A stretch of DNA of 64,000 nucleotides from Sophora flavescens (taxonomy: Eukaryota > Streptophyta > Magnoliopsida > Fabales > Fabaceae), in contig CM061063.1 of NCBI GenBank assembly GCA_030762895.1, forward strand, positions 210,877,667 through 210,941,666. The letters run 5' to 3'. The stretch's first letter is position 1. The number at the start of each line of letters is the position of its first letter. The notes beneath the pieces are model-generated. The model was not told where the DNA came from and searched no databases. It saw only the letters and a list, made by a program, of their open reading frames with translations. This document shows, piece after piece, positions 11,727 through 21,338 of the stretch. The position numbers and the translations under genes were made by a program.

Positions 11727-13589
11727 TGTAACACCATAGTTTTTACACATATGATTAATTATTTTATTTGGATGTTTATGTTAATTTTGTTATGTGGTTT
11801 AGTTTGAGTAATTAAATTACTCTCTTCAAATTATTTTATTGGGTGCGTTAGCAATGACTTATTTCATTGAATGCACGCTTACTAGACAATAAGTTACATT
11901 ATTGTCACTATTATTACCAGTATAGAAAAATATTTTAAATAATAAGATTAAGAGAAAAGCATTTTCATATTTTCATTCTATTTAATTTTAGAGTTGAAAA
12001 TAAACTGGTTTGACATTTATCGGAGATTAAATTTTGGACTGAGTATTTTCTTAGTTGATCGGTTCAACTATTAATCTTTACTCTAATTTGAATTTCGAAA
12101 TCATATATTTATCAATCTTTATTTTTAGATTCCAAAAAAAGTAAAAACATGATTATTTTAGGCTTAATATTTATCACTCATTTTGTACCTATTACTAAAT
12201 AATTAACTTAAAAACCTAACTTTCTCATTTTTCTCCCTCTCTCTGGACGCCTCTCCCTCACTTTCTCTTTTCTTTCTCTGCTTCTCCTTCTTTCTCCCTT
12301 CTTCTTCCCCACTTCTTCTCCCCCCAAACTCAGCTCCTCCCTCTTCCTTCCTGTCTGGTTCGCGCCGCCACTAGGGAGGCCAATGTCCGGCCACCGCTCA
12401 GAGCAAGGGGTAGGATGCGTGCTTCTGTTCTCCTCCTACGCGTTCTGTTCAAGCGCGCCTCAGTTCACTGCTGTCACTGCCACGGTGAGCTCTTCTGGTC
12501 GCCGTTTATGGTGTTTCCACCATAGTTTGGGTTGTTGATCCTTCTTTTCTCTTCCTTTGAAGCTTAACTCTTGTTCTTTTGGATTTTGGTGGCTGTATAG
12601 AAAACATGTTGCCGTTCTCCGCCCCTACTGCCGCGCCGTCCACCGTCACCACCACCTTGGGCCGTCGTCGCAGTGCCTTTTCCTTCATCTTGGGTAAGTG
12701 TTTACCCCTAATCTCTTCTAGATTCAAAACCCCCAAATTGATTTTGAAACCCTAACCCAAATTTACTTTAATTTCAGTTGTTAAACATGAAATTAATTAT
12801 GTTTTAATCAATTGAATTGTTGAATTAGTGATTTCTTGAACTAATTTCATGATTCTTTAGTTAAAATGAGTTTTCCCCAAATTGTATTTAGGAGCCCTAA
12901 ACCCCAATTTGATTTTATTTGAAGTTGGTTATGTTTTTGTGAAATTAATTATGATTTAGTGCAATTAGAACTCTTAATTGATGATTCCTAAGTTCATTTT
13001 CATGATCCTTTAATCAAAACAAAGTTTCCTCAAAGGGTATTGTGAAGCGTAAGCTCCAAACATGATTTTCTTTGAAAATAACCTTATTTGGTAATAAGAT
13101 AAAGTGTTTAGATCAAATTAGAATGTGTATTTGATCATGTGTAATTGATTTCTTGATTTTTGATTGTTGCGCATTGTGGGATTCCCTCTCTGAGACGTTT
13201 GACATGGCTATGCTTGCTTGATGGAGTAGATAGTTATACTCTTGGAGCTAACGTGAGCATTAAGACGAGGATCCTTTACTTGTCTTCAAAGGTAAGGGAG
13301 ACCGCACGAGGGATTTTCGTGAATCGCATGCTATTTGTGCGTTGTATTTGAGTTTATCTGTTGTGATGTGTGGTGTTAAATTAAGTTGTTATATGACTGT
13401 TATGTGGTTTTTAATGTTTTCTGTGAAAGCATGATTATACTATGATGTATGGAGTCGTGCCAAATTTTTATACCCAATTTCAGACGCTTATGTATTTATA
13501 TAAATTATTTTCCGAAAGCAACCAGCAAACTATCCTTTTAATTTTATTTCCGCACGTGGTTACAAAGTAATGCCCAAGGGGGTGTTACA
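11727..13589 (+). mobile_element. Solo LTR with perfect CTAAT duplication
   Basis: It starts TGTAACACCATAG and ends GGGGGTGTTACA, flanked by CTAAT at 11722-11726 and 13590-13594, so the ends are exact. At 1863 bp with no primer site or coding domain it is best read as a solo LTR of a Ty3/gypsy element with Tekay-like termini. The stretch 12230-12720 is GC-rich and pyrimidine-rich, unlike the rest, and contains a GGTAAGT splice-donor-like word; it is absent from the homologous fragment at 10372-11414. Confidence 0.85.
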
Positions 13590-14194
13590 CTAATGTTGTA
13601 CATGTAGCGAGTTTTTGGCTGGTTGCAACCTCCTTATTTTTAGGCTTTCTTTGTTTCACTTTATTTTGCTTTTAGTTTTTGGCATCTAGCTTTTAGTTCT
13701 TTATTTTGCTTTTAGCTTTTAGTTCTTGATATCCGATTTACGTTGAATGTTCATTTTGCGCAGATTGAAAAGCCCTTGCAAAGACATGGAGGCGAGGCTT
13801 GAGCACAATGAGACTTATTGTGGTTCCTGTTTGCACCTGAAAAGTTAAAGGACCATATAGATGTTTAAATACATCTTTTGAGATTTCATCCTTCTTTGAT
13901 CAATTGTGTTTCTAAACCCCAATTTTTTACTTCCATTAAGTGTTTAAATACAGTTTTTGAGATGTTGTTCCTGATCCTCTTTTATATATAGGTCCGCATT
14001 GGGAAATACTTAAATGGGATTTATATACTATTGTTTGTACTTGTTAGCCGTCCATTGTCTGTAGCTTGTTCTAAGGCTAAGTTGATGTTTGATGCTAAAT
14101 CATAATAGTAGTATGTTTTTCAAAAATGTTTGATGTTTGATGATTCTTATCCCCTTTGGACATAGGGCTTTTCAAAAATCATCCATAGAATGCG

Positions 14195-14390
14195 TGTCAC
14201 GGTCGTGATGGGCATCACGGCCTGGCCGTGACAGCTTCTGCCTTGAACGTTGCTTCACTAAATGGTCTGTCACGGTCGTGATGGGTATCACGGCCTGGCC
14301 GTGATGATTCTCGCCTAGAAGAGTGCAGCTCGAGTTGACATGTCACGGCCGTGATGGGCATCACGGCCTGGCCATGACAGATTCTGACTT
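14195..14390. repeat. Three ~72-bp units with paired CACGG palindromes
   Basis: Each unit carries GTCACGG(T/C)CGTGATGGG followed closely by TCACGGCCTGGCC(G/A)TGA, i.e. two interlocked inverted repeats, then ~35 bp of unique spacer. Starts are near 14196, 14268 and 14341. The segment lies inside the CACTA-like element. See also 59220-59560. Confidence 0.85.
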
Positions 14391-14392
14391 TT

Positions 14393-14811
14393 CATTCTTC
14401 CGTGGGAAATCCGTCCCAAATCCGTTGGAAAACAAAAATAAATCTATCCGAAATCCGTCCGAACAATAACCAACAAAATCACAACATCCGTCCCAAATCC
14501 GTTGGAAAACAAAAATAAATCTGTCCGAAATCCGTCCGAACAATAACCAACAAAATCACAACATCCGTCCCAAATCCGTTGGAAAACAAAAATAAATCTG
14601 TCCGAAATCCGTCATAACAATAACCAAAATCCGGATTTCCACGTTGTCCATATTCCGTCCGCAATCCGTCTGTAAATATTTTCGGACAGAATTTGGGACG
14701 GATTTTATAATTTGCCACGAGGCTTTTTCAGACGGGTGTCATTCCGTCCGAAATCCGTCCGAAATTTGTCCAATTTTCGTCCGAAATCCGTCTGAGATTC
14801 TATCCGAAAAA
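14393..14811. repeat. ~77-bp subterminal tandem repeats (right)
   Basis: Three close copies of a 77-bp unit (AAATCCGTCC words plus AACAAAAATAAATCT) from about 14405 to 14635, followed by irregular ATCCGTCCGAAA words to 14811. This is the right subterminal region of the CACTA-like element. Confidence 0.8.
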
Positions 14812-15944
14812 GATGGATTTGGCACAAAAGTCTAGGTCATGCAAGCTTGAAATTAATTTCAAAGCTAAGTAAGCATAACCTCGTGAGAGGATTACCAAAC
14901 CTTAAGTTCAAATCTGATACTCTCTATGATGCATGTCAAAAGGGAAAACAAGTCAAAGGTTATTTTGAATCTAAGAATGTTGTTAGTACCAATAGACCAC
15001 TAGAGTTGCTACATCTTGATCTTTTTGGACCAACAGGGATTGTCTCTGTCAGTGGTAAGAAATATGGTCTATTCATAGTAGACGACTACTCTAGATGGAC
15101 ATGGGTTATATTCTTAGCTCACAAGGATGAATCATTCAAGGTCTTCTCTGTATTCTGTAAACGTGTACAGAATGAAAAATGCATGTGTATCACTTCAATC
15201 AGAAGTGACCATGTGGGAGAGTTTGAAAATGAGCAATTTGAAAGGTTATGTGAGGAAAGTGGTATTCTTCACAACTTCTCGATAACTAGAACACCACAAC
15301 AAAATGGTGTGGCAGAGACAAAGAAAAGATCTCTTCAAGAGATGGCTAGAACAATGCTCAATGACAACTCTGTCCCTAGACACTTTTGGGCTGATGCTGT
15401 TAATACTGCCTGCTACATTCAGAACAGAATATACGTAAGACCAATTCTGAATAAGATTCCTTATGAATTGTGGAAAGGACGAAAACTCAACATATCTTAC
15501 TTTCATCCTTTTGGTTGTAAATGCTTTATATTAAATACTAATGATCAACTTGGTAAGTTTGATGCTAAAGTAGATGATGGAATTTTGTTAGGATATTCTG
15601 AATCATCTAAAGGTTTTAGGGTTTACAATTCTAGAACTTTAGTAGTTGAAGAATGTATGCATGTTAAATTTGATGACAAGCAGCTTGAAAAGAAATTATC
15701 AGAGCTTGATGAAGCCTTTGCAGATTTGAATCTCAAAGATTCTGAAAATCTAGTAAACATCAAGCCCGATGATCAAGTAGAAGATCAACAACAACCTGAG
15801 TCAGAAACTTCACAACAAGAAAATGTTCAAAGATCATTGTATTTCAAAAATTATCATCCTCAAGATAAAATCATTGGAAGTCCCAGCGATAGGCTAAGAA
15901 CCATATCAACATTCAGAGATCATTATGATTCTGCTTTAGTCTGA
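14812..15944 (+). pseudogene. SIRE-A integrase (N-terminus cut by CACTA)
   Basis: Integrase inserts the element cDNA. The block resumes with the GAG-pre-integrase segment (DLAQKS then HASLKLISKLSKHN-like sequence) and runs open to a stop at 15942-15944. Catalytic DDE residues are visible: the first D in LHLDLFGP, the second in RSDHVGEF (normally RSDxGGEF), and E in QQNGVAETKKR. The C-terminal acidic tail (residues about 270-350) leads toward RT. A frameshift near 15941, compared with SIRE-B, separates it from RT. It is the longest intact reading frame of SIRE-A pol. Confidence 0.85.
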
Positions 15945-17500
15945 GTTAGAACCAAAGACAGTAGACGAGGCTCTACTGGATGAGGGTTGGATTCTGGCAA
16001 TGCAAGAGGAATTGAACGAATTTGAAAGAAGTGAAGTATGGACTCTTGTGCCCCTACCAAGGAATAAATCAGTGATCAGAACCAAATGGGTTTACAGAAA
16101 CAAGCTTGATGAAAATGGTAAAGTGGTAAGAAATAAAGCAAGACTTGTTGCTCAAGGTTACTCTCAAGAAGAAGGTATAGACTACACTGAAACTTTTGCT
16201 CCAGTTGCTAGATTAGAAGCAATTCGCATATTACTATCCTTTGCTGCACATCATAATACCATGCTATATCAAATGATCATAATATCATGCTATATCAAAT
16301 GGATGTGAAAAGTGCACTTTTAAATGGCTTTGTAAATGAGGAAGTGTATGCTATGCAACCTCCGAGTTTTGAAAGTGAAACCCATCCTGAACATGTATGT
16401 AAGCTAAAGAAAGATTTATATGGCCTCAAACAGGCTCCTAGAGCTTGATATGAAAGGTTAAGTTCATTCTTAATGGACAATGGATTTAGTAGAGGAAAGG
16501 TTGATACAACCTTGTTTAGAAAATCCAGTAAGTCCAGTTTTATTATTGTTCAGATATATGTTGATGAGATAATCTTTGGTGCTACTAATGAATCTCTGTG
16601 CAAAGAATTTTCTAAGCTAATGCAAAAAGAGTTTGAAATGAGCATGATGGGAGAACTCAAGTTCTTTCTTGGAATTCAAGTTAAACAAACAGTGGACGAG
16701 GTGTACATCCATCAAACCAAGTATACAAAAGAACTCTTAAAGAAGTTCAAAATGGATGACTGCAAACTAATGAACACACATATGAATCCCATGTTCATAC
16801 TGAACAAAGATGACAAAGATAAAAAGGTGGACCAAAAGGTATACAGAGGTATGATAGGATCTCTCTTATATCTTACTGCGTCCAGACCTGATATTATGTT
16901 CAGCGTTTGCTTGTGTGCTCGATTTCAATATGATCCTATGGAATCTCTTTTATCAGCAGTTAAAAGAATATTTAGACATTTGAAAGGTACTACTAATCTG
17001 GGTTTGTGCTTTAAGAAAATTGATGATTACAGATTAGTTGGTTTCTGTGATGCTGACTATGCTGGAGATAGAATAGAAAGAAAGAGTACTAGTGGAGGAT
17101 GTCACTTCATTGGAGCTAATCTAGTCTATGGTCAAGCAAAAGACAAAGTATCATTGCCCTATCAATTGCAGAAGCTGAGTACATATCAGCAGCAAGCTGT
17201 TGCTCACAACTTCTATGGATCAAACATCAATTGGAGGATTACAATGTGTTTGTAAGTAGTATTCCACTTATGTGTGATAACACCGCTGCAATCAATCTAT
17301 CTAAAAATCCAATCTTGCATTCTAGAGCTAAGCACATAGAGATTAAACATCATTTTATTAGAGATTACGTGCAAAAAGGTGTAATTGATATACAATTTGT
17401 AGATACTGATCATCAACGGGCAGATATCTTTACTAAACCTCTAGCTGAGAACAGATTTGTTTTTATTAGAAAACATCTTAACATGATTTGTGTGGATTAA
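15945..17500 (+). pseudogene. SIRE-A reverse transcriptase / RNase H, broken
   Basis: RT copies element RNA to DNA and RNase H removes the RNA strand. The N-terminal part (SEVWTLVPLPRNK, KARLVAQGYSQEEGIDY, ETFAPVARLEAIR) is open from 16000. A 26-bp tandem duplication (16250-16275 and 16276-16301) then shifts the frame. A TGA replaces a tryptophan codon at 16446-16448 (QAPRA-stop-YERL). The catalytic YVDD motif reads YVDE at 16557-16568. RNase H starts with LVGFCDADYAGD, loses frame near 17120-17230 and resumes in another frame to the stop at 17500 (HIEIKHHFIRDYVQKG, DIFTKPLAENRF). At least four independent lesions. Confidence 0.9.
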
Positions 17501-17928
17501 TATGTCATCCAGTCATGGTCGTCTATTGTATGCTGAATGTGCGTCTAACGCTTATCGCGTCTATTGACTGTTTGCAAGCTCTTATCTGACTCGTCTATGC
17601 TATTTGTTATTATTTGCATTTATTACGTCTAAGACATATTTAATACAAAACTTTTTACCGAGTCAGTTATATCCATCATTCCTTTTACTTGCTTTTTACA
17701 GTTTCAAAAACATGCGCCGTGTCAGCATTTAATGTATGTCCTATCACATGTCCCTCATTCAATTTTATTTTAGAATTATTTTTTTTTCAGAGAGAAACTC
17801 TTCACATTTCGCAACCTTTTTAAGTGTATGTCTTCCCTCTGAAAAACCTTTCACTCACTCTGAACCTAAAATATTCTTGCGTAAGTTCCCACTGCTTCCC
17901 AAATCCCTAACCTTTCAAACCATCAACA
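17501..17928 (+). other. Spacer between RNase H and third ORF
   Basis: No ORF. The first ~150 bp carry repeated CGTCTA / GTCTATTG words; it ends in a pyrimidine-rich stretch with TTTTTTTTCAG at about 17780, which could serve as a splice acceptor for a spliced third-ORF message. The equivalent SIRE-B spacer (58249-58507 plus 63751-64000) shows the same layout, including the pyrimidine-CAG. Confidence 0.5.
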
Positions 17929-20908
17929 ATGGCGTCTTCTTCTACTATTTCTACCTACAATGTCAACAATATGAACATTGGTATTGAATATCACTTTGAG
18001 TTTGGGATTCTGAAGGAATATAATGTTGATGTTAGTCACTACATCAATGCTGCTGGTTGGGGAGGATTATTCATTCAGAAGATCTCCGTGTATCCAGACC
18101 TGATTAGAGCTTTCTGTAGGAATCCCCAAGTTACAGACACCGAGATTTCTGTTAAAGTGCTGGGAACTAGGGTGGTGGTATCTGAAGCAACAATCGCGAC
18201 TGCAATCCACTGTGCTCAGGAGGGTCTAACCCTAACTGAGAAATGGGAACACGAATTGGGAGGACCAAAGGTCATAGCTGCTTTTCTGATGAGGAGTGAT
18301 ACGGTCATAAATCACTCATGGAATGTTGTGGAAATGAAGGATGAAGTTTGTATTCTTCATCAAATTTTGAACAAAACTGTGTTGTACAAGGCTGGGTCCA
18401 AGGACAACCTTTCTGCATTACACAAGTTCTGTCTCTGCCACCTGGTAGCTGAAACCAAAGTCAACATGCCGCGCATTCTCTTTGGAAGATTCAGAGATTA
18501 TGTGATTCACAGGGAGAAGGCATCTGCCATTCCCTTCTGTCATCTGCTCTCCAGGATCTTCAAGTCTCAACAGATCTATGCTACTCTTGAAGCCAAGACT
18601 CCTAAGGAGCAAGCTGCAATCCTCAAGGAGAAGGGCATGTCTGTTTTAGCGTTTGGCAAGGTGAACTTGACCAACATGAAGCTCAGTATTGTGGCTCAAA
18701 TAGAAATGGCCAAGCAAGAGGAGATGCTAAAGGTCAAAGAGGAGTAGATCGAGCTCAATGAATCTGAGACCCTTGGCATGAAAAAGAAAACAGTTGGATG
18801 ACGGGCCAATACTACTCGTCTAGCTAGTGCCAAGAAGCCTGCTGCTGCTGCGGGGGTGGTTATCAGGGAACCAAGGTCTAATGTACCACAAGTTGTTCCA
18901 AGGCAGAAAAGGTCAAGGAAGGTGATCATGTCCTACAATGAGGATGATGATGAGGACGGTCTACCTATTGGAGCCATTCTGAAGAAACAGAAGACCACTG
19001 CTCAACAATCTTTTGTTGTTCCAATAAGGTCAAGACAGCAACCTTCCAGGAAAGCTAAGTCCACTGTGACTTCTGAGGTAACTCTACCTATTGATGATCT
19101 CATCCAATTAGCAGTATATGCTTTAGTTGAAAGCCTTAGTGTTCCTGTCAACACCACTGCACCATCACAGCCTGAAACACTCACCCAAACCCTTCCACCA
19201 CAACCTATAAATGAACCACAACCCTCACCCCAACACACAGTCTCATCACAATATTCACCTGTCCACTCACATACCCAAACATCCCCAATCAGACCTCAAT
19301 TTCAACCAAGTAGCCCTTCTGATGATCCCTAGTTTAATCAACCAGATGATGTAGGGATCAATCTTGGTGCACCCTTTCCAAAAATTCCTAAAGTCATCTT
19401 TACTTACACTGACCCTTCAATCCTATTTAATGGCAAAGCTGAAAGCTTAGCCAAAGTTAAAAGGGATTGGAGAATCCTCTATCACACTCACCAACTTGAA
19501 CCAGAGTCAGTCAGACCCTTCTATCCCCTACCCGAGTATGAGTATGAACCTAAACCAACCTACTACCCATGGCACGTACCCATAACATATGAAGGAGATG
19601 GTCCCCTGCCATTTTCTATGTACAATGCCCATGGACCTCTTCTCACTCACTTGCCACAACAAAAATTCCCACCAAAGAAAATCTACCCCAATCTTATCAA
19701 ATTCCCTCCCTTCAAACCCACACAGATGGTGTAGACAGGCACATAATTCCAGTATGGCGGACAATTCCCTACAAGGCTGCCTCACAATATGTTGAATGCC
19801 AAAGATCTAGAACCTATGGCCGTCACAAGTTCATTCTGGACAGGAGTACCAAATGGTTGTAGTTTGTGCATCCTAGGGAGTATGGAGTGCTACTGATGTG
19901 ATTGATCACATTATTTATGCTCATCTGAAGGCAGAATTTGAGCTACCAAGATACATCAGAGCTGCTAACTTTGTCCCTCCAACCTGATTGTTTCATTCAA
20001 ACAAGGACACAAAGCTTGGTATGTGACCTCCCAGAATCTGTACAAGATTGTCGATGCTTGATCTGAATAAAGACAAGGATGAAAACAAGAGAATGAAGAA
20101 AGAAAAGATGTCTGCTAATAGTTCTTGTATGCTGGAAGACAGTCCTGACCCTTGGGCTGATAAGCAAATGATGGAATTCTTGCTGTCAGAAGATGAAGAG
20201 AAGAGGACTATTCATGATGCAAGAGGTTTCTAGGCACGCCACATTAAAATATGCACCAGAGAAGCTTCTTCCTCTAGACTCAGTGAAGATGACAAGAGAA
20301 CCACTCCAAATGTATGAGGAAAGTTTGGTTTTTCCCATGTCAGGTACTACAGTCATGAGGACACCATCGGTGTACCTTTGATAAGTCTAGTCTATGAAGA
20401 AGATGAGGTTCATTAGGCTCTAGATTTGCCTACTCCTGAACCTTCATTGCAAGAATCTGCAACATCCTCTGAGGAAATTGAAGAGATGGTTGTTGAAGGT
20501 CCTGACATAAACGAGGAAGCTGTTCAAACTGAGGCCATTCATGAAGAAGTTGTTGAATCTGCAAGCAGACAAGACACTTCTGGCAAGCATTCTTCTCAAC
20601 CTTTGGCTCTGGTAGTTGTTCATCCTGAAGCACAACCTCAACATTCTCAGGCTCTGAGCATTTTGCAAGGACAAGGAAACATAGCTACTACTGCTGAAAG
20701 CTCCAGAATCTCCTTACCACCTAATCTGGATGAACTTATCACAAGGAAAGTTGAAGCTCAAGTAGAGAAGCAACTAAAGCCTACCAATGCTCTACTTAAT
20801 CAAATGCTTCAATTGCTCTTCCAACAAACTCAAGGTCAACCTGTTCCACCTCCTCCACCTCCTCAAAATCAAAACCAACCTCCTCCTCCTCCACCTTCTA
20901 ATCCTTAG
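17929..20908 (+). pseudogene. SIRE-A third ORF (env-like position), broken
   Basis: SIRE/Maximus elements carry an extra ORF after pol, often called env-like; its role is unproven. Here ATG at 17929 opens 272 codons whose N-terminal ~190 residues look like a folded helical domain (motifs YINAAGWGGLF, YPDLIRAFC, HKFCLCHL, HREKASAIPFCHLLSRIF), resembling plant-transposon-associated domains rather than a viral glycoprotein. The same frame continues after stops at 18745-18747 and about 18799 through a basic region (RQKRSRKV) and a Pro/Gln-rich stretch to 19332, then to a further stop near 19734. Frame changes follow; the C-terminal block (20426-20908) has acidic repeats, a predicted coiled coil (LITRKVEAQVEKQLK) and poly-proline. 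No obvious signal peptide or transmembrane segment in the first block. Confidence 0.7.
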
Positions 20909-21338
20909 TTTCCATTCTCTTTTGTCTCCTTTTATTTTTTTTCCCCATAACTAACAATGATGGTCCGCTCCTTTTCCCTTTTGTCTGATGACAAAAAAGG
21001 GGGAGAAAGGTTAAAGATATAAATTAAATTTTATAAAGTCAGTTGTTTGATCTAAGTATTGTGTGCATATGTTTATAATTGCTCGTTATCTTATCTGATG
21101 CCTGAGTCTATGTTTTATTCTGATATGTGATTCTCTGTTTAACATATGCTCTGACTATACTCTGATACTAGTTGATGAATTGCTTTGTGTTTAATACCTA
21201 GCTTTCTATGCTTATTTGCCTAATGTTAGAATTCGTTAAGTTTCTGTATGTTTTGTCTTAGGGGGAGCTCTGTAGCTCTCTTAGACTTTGTTCACTCAAA
21301 TTTAATTAGTTTTTGTCGTCATCAAAAAAGGGGAGATT
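20909..21338 (+). other. SIRE-A 3' noncoding region with two polypurine tracts
   Basis: No ORF. One purine tract (AAAAAAGGGGGAGAAAGG) lies at about 20993-21010 and a second (AAAAAAGGGGAGAT) ends at 21338, right before the 3' LTR. The second is in the correct place to prime plus-strand synthesis; both are preceded by similar 'gatgacaaaa' or 'gtcatcaaaa' text. Confidence 0.75.

Larger units (their letters stand above)
9544..14811. mobile_element. CACTA-like DNA transposon, right terminus deleted
   Basis: The left end is CACTACTAGAAAA, the En/Spm (CACTA) terminus, followed by repeated palindromic subterminal words of the form TCCGTCCGAAAATTTCGGACGG (given here in part). Matching subterminal words lie at 14393-14811. 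The expected right terminus (…CTAGTAGTG) is absent: comparison with SIRE-B (55120-55160) shows that about 17 bp of SIRE sequence and the CACTA end were lost together at 14811. No transposase frame is visible. The interior hosts the LTR fragment at 10372-11414 and the solo LTR at 11727-13589. Confidence 0.7.

Noticed and set aside
11454..11750. 98-codon minus-strand ORF
   Set aside because: It crosses the start of the solo LTR at 11727 and its composition follows a purine/pyrimidine tract; no motif.
12506..12736. 76-codon minus-strand ORF in the GC-rich block
   Set aside because: Inside an LTR, basic low-complexity composition, no start context or homologue that I recognise. The block itself is kept as a finding.
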